NCBI GenBank assembly: GCA_029216955.1
Contig: JANAVB010004000.1
Span: forward strand, 2,067,025-2,131,024
Source: Iris pallida
Taxonomy: Eukaryota; Streptophyta; Magnoliopsida; Asparagales; Iridaceae
DNA length: 64,000 nucleotides
Direction: 5' to 3'
A program made the position numbers and the translations under genes. The notes below the pieces were generated by a model that saw only the letters and a program-made list of their open reading frames with translations, had not been told where the DNA came from and made no database searches. Below are positions 32,271-44,269 of the stretch, piece after piece. Position 1 is the stretch's first letter; each line of letters starts with the position of its first letter.

Positions 32271-32920
32271 TTTTCATATGATTATTGATTTTTCGAGAAT
32301 CACAAATCCTTGCACGTTCACCTTGATTTGATACTAATACCTCCTGGATAGTCATACGTTTTCTCAATCAACCCTTGCAATTTCTCTTCTTGCATTTTAT
32401 CGTTGGATCATTTGATTTTCTCAATAAATATACATTGATAGATTTTGATTCTATTTCAGTAGATTTTGATCGTACTTATATTTTGATCGTGTTTTATCTA
32501 AACTTCGATCTTGATCATGCCTATCTAACCGTGATTTTCGATTGTGCTAAACTTTCAATTTTGATCGTGCTTAGAAATCGTGCCCTCATGATTTATCCCT
32601 CTAAGTCGTAATTGAAATTCATCCCACCTCGTGCCTGTTTGATTTTCGATCATTGTTAAAACATGTTATTCCAACTCCTTGTATGTGAATATCGTACCTG
32701 GTCTTAACTAAATTTCGTTTCACTTCGTACCCGACAATTTTTTTGATCATTTTTCAATCATGCCATTTTATCTATTTATTTTGTCATGCTAAAGCATTTC
32801 AAATTGTTATGATTTTGTACCTAGTCGTTAAGCGTATTCACACTCGTGCCTAACCGATTTTGGATTTCGTGTCATTCATGTATCGTACCGCGCTCTTTGA
32901 AATTTTGAGAACGAAATTTT
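32271..32920 (+). other. Non-coding AT-rich end of the internal region
   Basis: It is rich in TTTTGATCGT, TTCGATC and related words. No recognisable protein family is visible in any frame. Confidence 0.5.
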
Positions 32921-32923
32921 TCT

Positions 32924-32935
32924 AAGGGAGGAAAA
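32924..32935 (+). other. Polypurine tract of the non-autonomous element
   Basis: AAGGGAGGAAAA sits two bases before the 3' LTR start, preceded by a T-rich box (AAATTTTTCT), the classical arrangement for plus-strand priming. Confidence 0.8.
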
Positions 32936-32937
32936 TT

Positions 32938-35900
32938 TGTAACCCTACTTTTCAATTTTTTGGAAATTTAAAGTTTTCTCCTAAATTGAGTTGCTTAAAT
33001 AAAAATTTTCTCATTTAAAAAATTCCCCTATGATATCTTGAGGAGGGATTTGAATTAATTAGCTTGAATATTAATTCACTAGTTAGTTATAACTAACCAG
33101 TGTGGTTCCCAATTATCCCTAACAACTTTCTAACATAATTTTAGGGTAATTGTGCAAATAGTTTTGAGCGGGGGGATTTAATGCAAATTTCCATTTTTCT
33201 TTCTGACTGCTTATTTATACCGAGTTGTGGAGAGAGAGTCACTCTCTCATTTCCACAGTCAAAGCTTTTCCCCAATCCTTACTTTCCCTCTTCCCCAAAT
33301 AATCACCGAGCCCTAACCCTAATTCTCCCCAACGACGGACTCCTTTCCGCGACTGAGCCAGCAACGGCGACGAGATTGTCCTCCGGCCATGGCGAGAGCA
33401 CTCCGATCGGCGAGCGACGCTGCGGTGCTCCGACCACCACTACGACTAAGGAAGCCTTTCTTCTCCGGTGCTCTTCCTTCCTGACGACTGCACCTCCACG
33501 AGCTCTGCGACAGTGGTGGACGATCTCCTCTGTGGACACGGTGACTCCCGCGTGACCGAGCTCGTCACGACGTCAGGTGAGCGTGGGTGTTTTAGAGTAA
33601 GGTGTGCGTTATTTTCTTTCGACTGTGTGGACTCTTGAATTTCACTGACTGGAGCCATGTGGACCAGGTTGATCGAATTTTTTCCGTGATCAATAGCTCG
33701 ATTTCGTAGATCGACGAACGATCATCGGTAAGTATCGATCTAGATGTTCTTGAATGGTTGATTATTTGGCCGATCTTGACTTCGTTCCCTGATTTATCGA
33801 CAGTGAACTCTTCTTGAATCTAAGTCTGATCAAGAACAATTGGGAGTATCAGATCTAGGTACTCTTAATTCTGGAACTTTGTAGGAATTTCTGAAGATTT
33901 AATTCCTGAGTTCTTTCTTTGGTTCTTGTGTGGAATTTGCTTGTTGATTTGATGCAGAGGACTTGGGATCAGTTGTGTCGGGGTTCTGAACTCGTGTCTT
34001 CCATTCTGAGTAAAATCCTTTAGGTAACCCTTCAATCCTCTGAAATCTGTATTGTAGCTTTGCCTCGATTGAATTTGGCATTGGCGTGTCCAAGCACGAT
34101 TGTGTCAAGGGTGCCAGTTCGTTGTGTTCAGTTTATAGCTGTGTTCGGGTGTGCGTGACCAAGCCGGATCGTGTCTTTACATGTCCGTGTCTGCAGGAAC
34201 GGATAAGCTGGGATGGAGTTAGCAGGGATAGGTCTCCTTTATTTTGGATTGGTTAAGCTGTGGATTTGTATTTTATTGGGTTTGTTAATTTGTAGATTCT
34301 GTAGTTTTATTTTAATCCCTGATTTGTATAAATTTTCTTTAATCGATTTTGATCCATCTCTGGGTTTTATAAATTGTGGGTGATGACTGTGATCGTTTAA
34401 TGTGTGAAGTAACTTCTTCTTTTTTTGTGATTTTCCCTCTCTGAACATTTTGAATTAAAGAGGAATCCATGACTTATGGGTTCATGTGATTGCCTCCAAG
34501 AAGCAATTGCCAGCTGAATGAGGGTTTGGTTGAGAATGAGTTAGGCCCATACAGTATGGGAAATAGGAGGAGTAGCAATAGCTAGATATGTGAAGTGTGG
34601 TTTAGTTTGTGTGAAGTTGAAGCATGTGTGTTGTGAATTAAACCTCTCTGTTGGCCAGAGAATTAATTCAAAGGAAGGCATTGTTAGAGTTAGACTTTGG
34701 GGGCTTTTATATGCTTTTGTTGTGTGTAGCTGGGTATTCATTTGGTTGATTCTTTTAGTCTGATTTTTAAGTCAGTTGTAGGTCTTTTGAATGAGTATAA
34801 TAATGGGTTGGGTGATTTGAATGTGTAAGTGTGCAAGTTTCAAATATTGAGAGTGTCTGAACATTTGATGAGTATCTTTTGAACTAGAGGGTCTGTAAAA
34901 TCTAAATTTGTAGTTGCTAAATTTCTGGTGGGCTAGATCCATGCTCTCATAAAGTGCAGGTGTAGGACCACTTTAATAGGGTTGTGTTCTGTGGTGAATT
35001 ATGAGTTGGGTTGGTATTGTTGAGATATTCTTAAGTCATCTATGATCTTGAGTCATTTTCAATAGATGGTGTTGTTAGTTAAGAGTGTGGTTTTGGGCCA
35101 AGGGTGGCCTGGGGTTAGATCAATAATCCGGTTTAAGAGTATATCTTGTTAATTAACTTCCATTGTATTTTAGTACTTTTCCTAATTAAGATGTTGTTTA
35201 AAGTGCTTGAAAGTTATACAATTATTTATGATATTTTGTTAATATAACTGTTCCTATTTAAAATATAGATTTGTTTATATTTATAGGATAAGCTTATTGT
35301 TAGCAAGAGTTTAAACTAAGGAAATATTTAGTTAACTTATTTATAGTTTGGCCTAATTGCTAGTTAGCAGTACTTGGCTAATGATTATTAGAGCCTAACC
35401 AACTTGTACTAAAATCAGGTGGACTTACAGATAATTTCTCTATTCCCGTTCACCCTGAGAGGCAAGTACATTTTATGGTTTATGTTCATTTACATTCATA
35501 TCCTGTGCTTTTCATCTTTTCATTTTGGACACGATGTTACACGATATTGTCTTGTACTCTTGATTCATGTTCCTTGTACTTGTTTGTGTCTGGGAGAAAA
35601 AATACTACAGGTGTGTGACCAAACCCAAACAAACTCATGTGAATAGCTTAGGCCTCGCACTGTGCACGCGGGCCCTAAGTCGTACCATTGTTCATGTGCC
35701 CTGTACTACCCAAGCCGGTCACACATTCTGGATGTATTTCAACATATTGCACTTGTCAGGTTCCTTGTACATTCATGTTCAGGATTCAGTTCATGTACTT
35801 CATTTCATGTATTTCCTGTATTTACTTTCAGCACTTCATGTTCTTATTTCCTGTACTTTATATCTCATGTACCATGTGCTCATTTCCATGTCATGTTGTA

Positions 35901-36324
35901 CTTGTTCATTACCTTATATGTACTTTCCTTTGCTCCTGACTGGATATGTTGTAGGTGCAGTTGAGGATATCGTTCCACCTTATGGGCCAGAGCCCAGGAT
36001 CTTAGCTGAGTAGGATGGAGGCATGACTTAGCTAGATGTTATAGGTTTAGGTTCGTTTAGCTTTACTTCTAGATGTTGTATATTGACAGTTCATAGTTGT
36101 ATTTCATTCATGTCACCGGATTTGTCTCTGGTACTTATACATATAAATTGTATTATGACTTGTGGATTATGGTGATCATTCTGGGACGGTTAGATGCTGT
36201 GATGTTTACTTTCATGTTATTCTTGGAGTTTTCTTTGGATGTTTACAGCTTACTACGTTGAGTCTTCCAACGTAGGCTAGGCGTGTCCAACTCGTATCTG
36301 AATATTCGGGAGCGGGTCGTGACA
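32938..36324 (+). repeat. 3' LTR of the non-autonomous element (3387 bp)
   Basis: It starts TGTAACCCTAC, ends GGTCGTGACA and is followed by GCTGG. It lacks the MITE present in the 5' LTR. Compared with the duplicate copy from 61385, the stretch aligned with 32938-35531 has several small deletions, which look like consensus errors more than mutations. Confidence 0.9.
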
Positions 36325-39300
36325 GCTGGAGACTAAGATTAAAGGAGAGAAGACACTATCATGACGGACTCTCCCCATTGGGCCCAACTTCACAATCTGG
36401 TGCTTTGCGACATGACGAGGATCTGGGTCAGATGGAATAACAACAGCTGGGATGGGGATCTGGTCTTGATGTCGGAGCAACTGATAGCCATCTCCTTCTC
36501 TAATAAGGTGGTTTTCGGTTCTTGCTGGAGACGGTTTATGACCACAATGACAGACGGCGTCGGGAGGGCCTTTGGCGAGATATAAGCTCTACCAAGGATT
36601 GCCAAGCATTTGGCACTGACTTTCCCCCCCCTTTTTCGTAACAAAAAGAAGAAGAAGTAGGACCAAACCGAGAGTTAGCAGCATAGACAAGGATGGATTT
36701 GTGAATGAGAAATAAAAGTTGCCCATCTTCATCAGAATGAATGGGTGAATGGAAAATTGTTCAAGTGGGCTGTCACCCTTGCCGTCCTCGATACTCCTTT
36801 CAACACTCATGCCAAAGTGGCTGCTACTGTTGACTCCTTGCATCTTTCGATGCTCTTGATGGGTGATTTCAATGCTCTCTTTCACAGAAGGGAGAAGGTG
36901 GAAGGCAGACATGTCCCAGATCAGATCCTGTATGACTTCCAGAGGTGTCTTCTTCAGTCGGGCCTACAGGGCTTGGAACGAACTAGACACATCTGGACTT
37001 GGCATAACAAAGTTGTCACCAACAGAGTTGCTTGTCAGCTGGACAGAGCTCTAGAAAATAGGGAGTGGTTTCGTTGCTTCCCATACTCTGTGGCAGAGGC
37101 CTGGCTGCTGGGACGAGCGATCATTCCCCTATCAGGGTCGGCTTCACAGAGCGGCCTACTTGGAAGTCACAGCCTTTTCGGTACAACAACTGGTTTTTTT
37201 TGGAGGTTACTCCGAGGCAGTTGGAGAGGGTCTTCTTAGCTAGTAAGGGGGCATGACTCAGTACCGCATGGTCCACATCCTCAATTACACAAAGAAGGCT
37301 ATCCGGAGTTGGGTGAAGAGAATGCCCAAGCCTTCCATAGAAGATAAGGAGGTGGAACTCAGGGCCATCCAGAATTCCATGCAATCTGATATGCTGAATG
37401 GGCCCCTAGCGGCAAGGGAGAAGGAACTGATTGGGGAAGTCAATATCCTCCGGCTACAGAAGGAGATTAGTGCTGCCCAATGCGCTAAATGCTCCTAGCT
37501 CAAGGAAGGCGACCGCTGCTCCAAGTTCTTCTATGATGTAATTCGGACCAGACAATACAAGAACAGTCTCTCTCACCTGCTTAATGGTGAGGGCAACAAT
37601 GTTGGAGAGCCGTCAGAGATTCAAGAGGAGGCTGTCAGGTACTACTCTGAGTTATATTTTCAGACTAACTATCTCTTTGTGTTTTCGGATATTACTACAA
37701 AGAAGCTGGTGACGTCCTATGGGAATAGCCAGTTATTCGCGACGGTCTCTTTGGAGGAGGTGGAGGCTATCATCATGAAGGCGGACCCCAACAAGGCCCC
37801 GAGGCCAAATGGATTTAGCAGTGGGTTCTACAAACGCCACTGGGATGCCCTAAAGTTTTCGGTGCTTGAGGCGGTCCAGAAGTTCTTTTCGGAGGGGAAG
37901 TTGCTGAAGGAGCTAAATCATACTTTCCTGACCCTAGTGCCTAAGAAAGAAGGAGCGACCTCGCTGGCGAACTTTCGGCCTATAGCGTGCTGTAATTATC
38001 TCTACAAAATAATTACGTACCTTATGTGCCGGCGCATGGAGGAGATTATGCAGGACTTGGTCTTTCCGAACTAAGCGGCTTTCATCAAGGGGAGATCGAT
38101 TGTAGAGCACAGTCTTCAGGCGCATGAGATGGTGAGAGGCTTCAATAAACCAGGAGGGGAGAAGGCGTGTGTGAAACTTGATCTGAGGAAGGCCTATGAC
38201 ATGGTCAATAGGGACTTCCTGTGCCACCTGATGTTAGCCATAGGATTCAACGAGCGGTGGGTAGCAAGGATTAGAGAGGGCATCTCGACTCCTACATTCT
38301 CTGTCCTCATCCAGGGTACTCCGTATGGGTTCTTCCACAGCAACATAGGACTCCGACAAGGCGACCCTTTGTCCCCTTACCTGTTCACACTCGTCATGGA
38401 GTACTTCACCTGCCTGATGGATATGGCAGTTCACAGTGGGAGGCTGGTCACGTTGTTCAAGAGGATCGAGCCCCCTGTCACTCATCTCATCTATGCTGAT
38501 GATCTCCTGGTCTTTTTCTAGCCCTCTATGGAAGGAATGACCACGATCTCTGGGATTATGGGAGAAATGGATAAACTCTTCGAGCTACAACTGAATCGCG
38601 AGAAGAGTCGTGTCTACTTCAGCTCCCTCTGCTCACTGAAGGAGGAACGTGCGGAAGTTCTGGACGTTGATAGAGGCATCCTCCCGGTAAAATATCTAGG
38701 GGTGCCTCTGAAAGTCAATTATACGAGGGATCTGGACTGTCACAGTCTGGTGGAGTATGTCCAGAGGAGGGTCGAAGGATGGCAGGCTGCCGGCCTGTCG
38801 TTTGGTGGGCGTATTAAGCTAGTTAGATCGATCATCTCGACACTGGCCCTGTTTTGGCTCCAGTCTACTCTAGTACTTGTCGCCACCATCCGGAAAGTGG
38901 AGAGCATTTGCGCCAACTTCATCTGGAGAGGTGGCATGCATGCGATCTCTTGGGAGCAGCTCTACCGCCCTCGGAATGAGGAATGGGTGGGACTTAGACC
39001 CCTGTTGTCTGTCAGGGAGGCCTCTGCTCTGAAGCTGGCATGGAGGTTCATCAAAGGTGGGTCGTTATGGGCTGATTGGATATCTAGTCGGTATGTGAAG
39101 GGGGGAAACTTCTGGACATGCTCCCTCAACAACCACCCGGTCAATTTCAAGCATATTCTGCGACACAGAGCTGTACTCAAATCATCCATTTGGAGGATTA
39201 TGAGAGATGGAGTTGGGACTGACCTCTGGCGAGATCCATGGTTAGAGCGTTAATCTCTGGTAGATATACTGGAGGAGGACACAGGGAGGCTGGTAGGTGG

Positions 39301-39984
39301 TTGACTTACCAGCATATTATTAGAAATGGAGTGTGGAGACCAGAGGTATACCGCCATACTTTGGAGCTTGAAGATGCTATCCACACGGTTGATATTGATC
39401 CGAGTCAACCAGCAGACTGTTGGACCTGGGATCCACCGGGAGCTACTGGTGGTACCGGAGAGTTCCGGTTTAATAGCTTCTACAACCTTGTACGTCGTAC
39501 TTCTCCTACTAGTGCGGACTATGACTTCATCTGGTGCAAGGGATTGGCCCGCAAGATGCAGTTGTGTGTTTACCAGTTGCTGCTTGGTCGTCTGCTGACA
39601 AGGGACAGACTCATCTCCTTTGGGATCCAAGTCCCCAACCCGAAGTGTACACTGTGTGAGATAGAAGATGAGTCTATGAGACACTAGTTCTTTGAGTGCG
39701 AGGTGTCATGGTATATCTGGACTGAGCAGTGCCGCAGAGCGTTGGAAGGATGTGACACAGGTAGAGAGATCGGAGACATCATTACCGAGATTCGAGCCTG
39801 CAAAGGAAGGGGGCAGATATGGTTCAAGACTGCCAGATTACGGCTTGCAGCCTCTGTCTGGCATGTTTGGAGGGAACGAAAATCGTCGCGGAACGAAAAT
39901 CATCGCACTTTCGAGGGGCTAACCACCCCTCCTATAGGCATTCTACATAATATAGAATTTGATGTAACTGCCATGGCAACCTAA
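36325..39984 (+). pseudogene. LINE ORF2: endonuclease, reverse transcriptase, C-terminal zinc region
   Basis: The apurinic endonuclease domain is broken into several frames but shows LLMGDFNALFHRREK near 36850 and SDHSPI near 37119. The RT is mostly in one frame from 37253 to 39253, with stops at 37496, 38072, 38519 and 39251. Its motifs are PNKAPRPNGF, LVPKKEGA..FRPI, KLDLRKAYD, GLRQGDPLSPYLF and the catalytic YADD near 38494, all in the order of plant non-LTR RT. A frameshift near 39250 leads into the C-terminal zf-RVT-like region (residues such as CTLCEIEDE and WRERKSSRN), ending at 39984 with one stop at 39685. The protein would nick DNA and prime reverse transcription from it. This copy is dead. 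Confidence 0.9.
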
Positions 39985-40054
39985 TTGGGTGTGGAACTAT
40001 CCATGATTGTAAGATTGTATGATTTGATTTTGGAATAAAATTTACCATTTTATA

Positions 40055-40099
<45 letters not shown>

Positions 40100-40130
40100 A
40101 TTATATATATATTATAAAATATTTTTTTTC
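39985..40130 (+). other. LINE 3' UTR with polyadenylation-like signal, then TA microsatellite
   Basis: AATAAAA occurs near 40034, followed from about 40052 by a long TA-rich microsatellite that may have grown out of the LINE tail. No clear poly-A tail or target duplication is visible. Confidence 0.6.
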
Positions 40131-40896
40131 TGTCTAGATGTTGTCAGTTGGTAGGATTTTGAGAGCTTCTATTTTTTTTTCCTTTGGTTTTAGGTTTATG
40201 GGTAGTGAGGGAATTGGTTAATATTGGTAAATTGATAATTATTACTATAATCTCAATACCTCTTTTTCACAAAATCGATAACTTAAGAGATCCCTGTCAT
40301 AGTAGTCTCAATTGATCGACCGATTACATCGTCTGCAAAAAGTTCCCAAAATAGTTTAGAATACAATTTTATAGTATTTTAGAATTTTTTGAATTTTCTA
40401 GAATTTTTATAATTTATTTTGATATTTTTGACCTAAACGATTTCGGTGTACCGGTAGGCCTATATCTGGCCGATAGGTGAACATGGCCTAGAAAAAGTAA
40501 CAAAGTCTGGACATGGCAATGACCGAACCGTACGCTTATTTGTACTTCTTGCGCCTACAAGTAAAACGGAAAGACAGAACGAGAAGACAAGGAGTTGGGA
40601 TGAAGGATGTCTCATGGAAGGGTCGATTTTGGGACTTCAGTTGTTCAATAGCGACTAAACAGAATAAGAAAAAATAGAGCTATAAGTGGGCGGTGTTTGG
40701 TTTGCAATCCGAGGATCAATCAGCTTTGCAAATGCATGATATATTATGTCCTTATAAATCGTTGTACAAAAGATATGACAGAATCAACACAAGTTACTGT
40801 CTTTACAAAGGAGGGGTATAAGAACAGGCAAAAGATATAGCAGTATATACTAATAAGAGGACAGACTTCAAAGAGAGACATAGGCAGGCAGTAGTC
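40131..40896. other. Unique-looking AT-rich sequence, no gene seen
   Basis: No open frame of note and no terminal repeats. The part after about 40680 could be the 3' UTR of the exon-like stretch that follows on the minus strand. Confidence 0.4.
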
Positions 40897-41059
40897 TCAC
40901 TCGCTTCCCACCTCATCTTGGAGGTGATCTTTGAGGGATTGAATCTGAGGTTGGCAACTCTCGTTATTATCCCATGATGCATCGACGTCTGCTAACTCGT
41001 ATTTGTCCGGCTTCAGGGACAACTGGAACTCTGGAAGGTCAGGTAAGGCTTGACAAGAC
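40897..41059 (-). pseudogene. Possible terminal exon of a host gene (remnant), function unknown
   Basis: On the minus strand a TTGGGGCAG acceptor-like site ends at 41060. It is followed by one base and 53 codons ending in TGA at 40897. The peptide (SCQALPDLPEFQLSLKP near its start, ending QDEVGSE) is acidic and not repetitive, unlike the surrounding transposon translations, and the downstream sequence resembles a 3' UTR. I do not recognise the family. Upstream exons are not visible; a copia element begins 660 bases away. It may equally be an accidental open frame. Confidence 0.25.
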
Positions 41060-41145
41060 CTGCCCCAATTATACAGAGATTTGTCAACCAGAGAGGAAAA
41101 AAAGAGATTGGCAGTTCTCAGTAGGAGAAGACTCGTATCAGCCAA

Positions 41146-41717
41146 AATTATTAAGGTTATTCTTAGTGAAACAAAAATTTAGTATCAGAAATATTTAATT
41201 GATAGTGGCAACTCCATCTTTAGCTGTGTTGAACAAATACTGACACCGATTGTGTAAGAAAACGATAATTATAAGGACACACTACGGAAATATTGAAAAA
41301 TGTATTAGGTAGTCCCTATGTTGCACGAATACGGATATATGATATGGACATCAATTTTTTCCGTGTACATGCAACAAGATTCTGAGCAGTAGAGTTAGCA
41401 GATATATCATGTAATTCATAAATGTTATAGTTACCGTATCATCATATGATACACAACCGTCTCTGTTTGAAATATCTGAATGATAATGGCAATAAATATT
41501 ACGAGCCACGTATCATATAGTGTACTTCGGTCATGACATAGCTAGAATCTAGGTTGCATATACAAGGACACGGATTCAGATACAGACATGGTATGAATTT
41601 CGGAATACAATATTTTGATTTTCTTTTGATACGGATACGACATGGATACAATTATATATACACATGAAATATTTTCTATACATATTTCTACATTACATCT
41701 TTAAAATATGTATATTT
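41146..41717. other. AT-rich sequence with repeated GATACGGATAC-like words, no gene seen
   Basis: Words such as GCACGAATACGGATA and GATACGGATACGACATGG recur around 41320 and 41570-41650. I see no terminal inverted repeat or coding frame. Confidence 0.4.
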
Positions 41718-42515
41718 TGTTAGCTGCTGTTGCTTATGAGCAAAAGCTCAAGTCCCATTCCTCCTTTAGTACCACATCGGATTTGCGTGTGGACTTATGT
41801 GTGCTTATATTGCTTTACTCTCTTGTGCTTCTTTGAAGTCATGTGTGGGAGACCCATGGGCCACACGCGCGCGCCAACGCCGCCGCCGTCCGGCCCGGTT
41901 CGATTCGGCATGCGTAACGGGTGCGGGTACGTGCCCACATCTGCGGGTGCCGAATGCCGATTCGATTTCCTCTTCGGGTTCGGACTGAGACCCAAAATTT
42001 TTTTTGCTCTTCATTGATTTTTCTGACCGTTAATATTCATTTAATTTCCGTAACGTTTGGACTGTCCAGATTCAATGAACCACAGTTTTATGTGCTGTAA
42101 ACGTTTTTGTAACGTTCATTTTTAATTGCCTTCAATCTCCATTACACCATAACCATTGGAGAAAGCCTATATATTGAGGCCTATCTCGATACTTCCTTGG
42201 ACACTGAAAATTCCTACAGAATACTCCCTATCTCTCGATCTCGAATTCTTCTCGCTCTGAAACTCTGTTGCTCTTCGTTTGTTGCTCTGGGCAGAGCTAA
42301 GTCGGTGGTTACTCTCTCTACGTCGTGTGCGGCAAGGAGATTCCGGTGGAGCGGAGATTTTACCACTAGGAGCGTTCGGATACGATCTGCACATAGACCC
42401 GGACTAACTCTTAGGGCAGTGCTTCGTGCGCGACTTTTCCGGAGGCCGGTAACATTTACATACTTTTATTTTGTTTGCAGATTTTTAACCGAAGAATATT
42501 GAAGAAATTCCAATA
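41718..42515 (+). repeat. 5' LTR of the copia element (798 bp)
   Basis: It starts TGTTAGCTGCTGTTGC. The end is inferred from the other LTR, which ends CCAACA before the target duplication; here it reads CCAATA. A TATATAT box near 42169 precedes a CT-rich leader. The LTRs differ by numerous substitutions and short indels, so the insertion is not recent. Confidence 0.85.
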
Positions 42516-43132
42516 ATCTAATAGTTAGTTATTTTCTAAAAAATATTTCATTGCTGTTACAAATAGTTAGTATATTTGCTTGCTGCCTACGACGTTTTAA
42601 TACTTGCAAGCTGCTGTGACAAAGTATACTTGCTAAACTTTTCAATATTAACAAACAAATTGTTTACCAAGTCTCTGTTAGCAACTGTTAACATTTTATT
42701 TGTTATCAAACTTTCGTATAAGCTAAAGCAAAATCTTTATATATATATATATATATATAATATATTATATATATATAGTCTACATGTACATGCTTTGCAC
42801 GTATTGTAATTAGAATATTATAAGATCAGTTGATTATTTATGTGTATATGTTTTTCTTTTTACAATGCCAAGAGGTTCAAATTACAAATTTTGTTATTTT
42901 TTGAATTTTCTATTAAGAATAATAATCTTTAGAAAATGGTAAGGAAAGAAAAAATTATCATTGGAACATGAAAAGTTGAATGGAAAAGAAAACTTGTATG
43001 TAAATTTTATTGTTTTGATTCTTAAACATAAATGACATGCAAGTTGACATAATAACATCTTATTTATAAAATATTTAAGGGTTTTTTAGGAATTCAAAAG
43101 TTTCACCACCAAGTTTTTATATTATATAGTAG

Positions 43133-43176
<44 letters not shown>

Positions 43177-44269
43177 GTTGACAAAATCCTTATTGTTCAC
43201 ATTAGGTATAGGCTAAAGAAAACCATTCTGTTAACAAATTTTATATTGTTCAGAGCCATAAAATTTCTATATGCTAAGAATTTTTTTTTTTTTAACCTTT
43301 TCGGTGTACTGACTACAAAATTATAACATAAATTGTTAACAATTTTATATTGTGCTGTTAACATTTAAGTCTTTACCAAACTTGTTAAGAAAAATGTTTT
43401 TCTATTCTATTAACAAGATTAGTCTATTTTTTTGCAATAAGTGGATTAATATTTTGTTAGCAATAATTTTTTTTATTCAACAACAAGAAAATTTTTGTTT
43501 TTGTGTTACGACTATTTGTTGTTACCATTATTCTTAGAAAAGCAAAACTGTTACTGTTTTTTTATTCAACTCACATTACATCTTCTGTTAGTGTATCTTA
43601 GCAATACATATTGTAAATCACACTTAGCTTTTAAGCATTCCATTGGATAAATTGCTAGTCTAATATTGCTAGTCTAATAGTTTATATACTAGTTGTGAAC
43701 TCAGATTTCATAAGACTGTCATCAATAGGAATTGTCTAATTTTTGTCACACTAGTAACAAATTGTCATTATTGGCTAAATTGACACCTTAGACAAATATT
43801 ATTGTGTTAGTATATTTTGTCAATACTAGTTGAGTATTTTCTTTTACTCAATATTTCAACTTAGGCTAAATCAAACAATTAATTGATTTTGTAAAAATTT
43901 TTTAATTTTAAAGTTTTAAAGTAGAGATTTGTTTGGGAATAAGTCGAAAGGGCCCTTCTGTCAACAAGACGAAAAATCGTCTAAGCCACCGGTACTTAAG
44001 TGTTCATAGTGAACCTCCGCTTGCTGGGATCCGGCTCCTACAGCTAACACAACCTTATCAAAACTTGAAAAACTAAAACTTTAAAGGTAAATTACTAAAA
44101 TCATTTGGATTGTTAATTTTTAACTTAACCATCTTTATTGAGTAAATAAATTCCTGCAGTTTTTTGGAATCATATTCTCAAATTCTAAATAGGCAGAGAA
44201 AAAAACAGATTAGGTTAAAGTCCATAGGTAGATCTGATTCCAAAACTAAGATAAACCCTATAGAAATCC
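42516..44269 (+). other. Non-coding leader of the copia element where gag should be
   Basis: This 1.75 kb is very AT-rich with TA microsatellites near 42738-42776 and 43137-43172. No gag capsid or CCHC knuckle is seen in any frame. A small GC-richer island (about 43930-44060) is unexplained. Confidence 0.6.

Larger units (their letters stand above)
25472..36324 (+). mobile_element. Non-autonomous LTR retrotransposon (LARD / TR-GAG type), 10853 bp
   Basis: Two long LTRs (25472-29288 and 32938-36324) flank a 3.65 kb internal region with a primer-binding site, a short gag start, two CCHC knuckle pairs and a polypurine tract. There is no trace of protease, RT, RNase H or integrase. Target duplications are perfect. 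The primer-binding site and the knuckle spacing match elements 1 and 2, so a related gypsy element probably supplied the enzymes. Most of the internal region is AT-rich degenerate repeat. Confidence 0.9.
24750..40050 (+). mobile_element. Plant L1-type LINE, decayed, interrupted by the non-autonomous LTR element
   Basis: The order is: ORF1 end with a zinc knuckle, ORF2 start, an interruption (25472-36329), ORF2 endonuclease, RT and C-terminal zinc region, then a short 3' UTR. LINE homology begins exactly where the LTR of element A ends, so element A probably inserted into ORF1 and the 5' part of the LINE lies left of the window. Many stops and frameshifts show that this is the oldest layer here. 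Confidence 0.85.

Noticed and set aside
36745..37239. 164-codon frame as a separate gene
   Set aside because: It contains the LINE endonuclease motif and ends at a frameshift within that domain.
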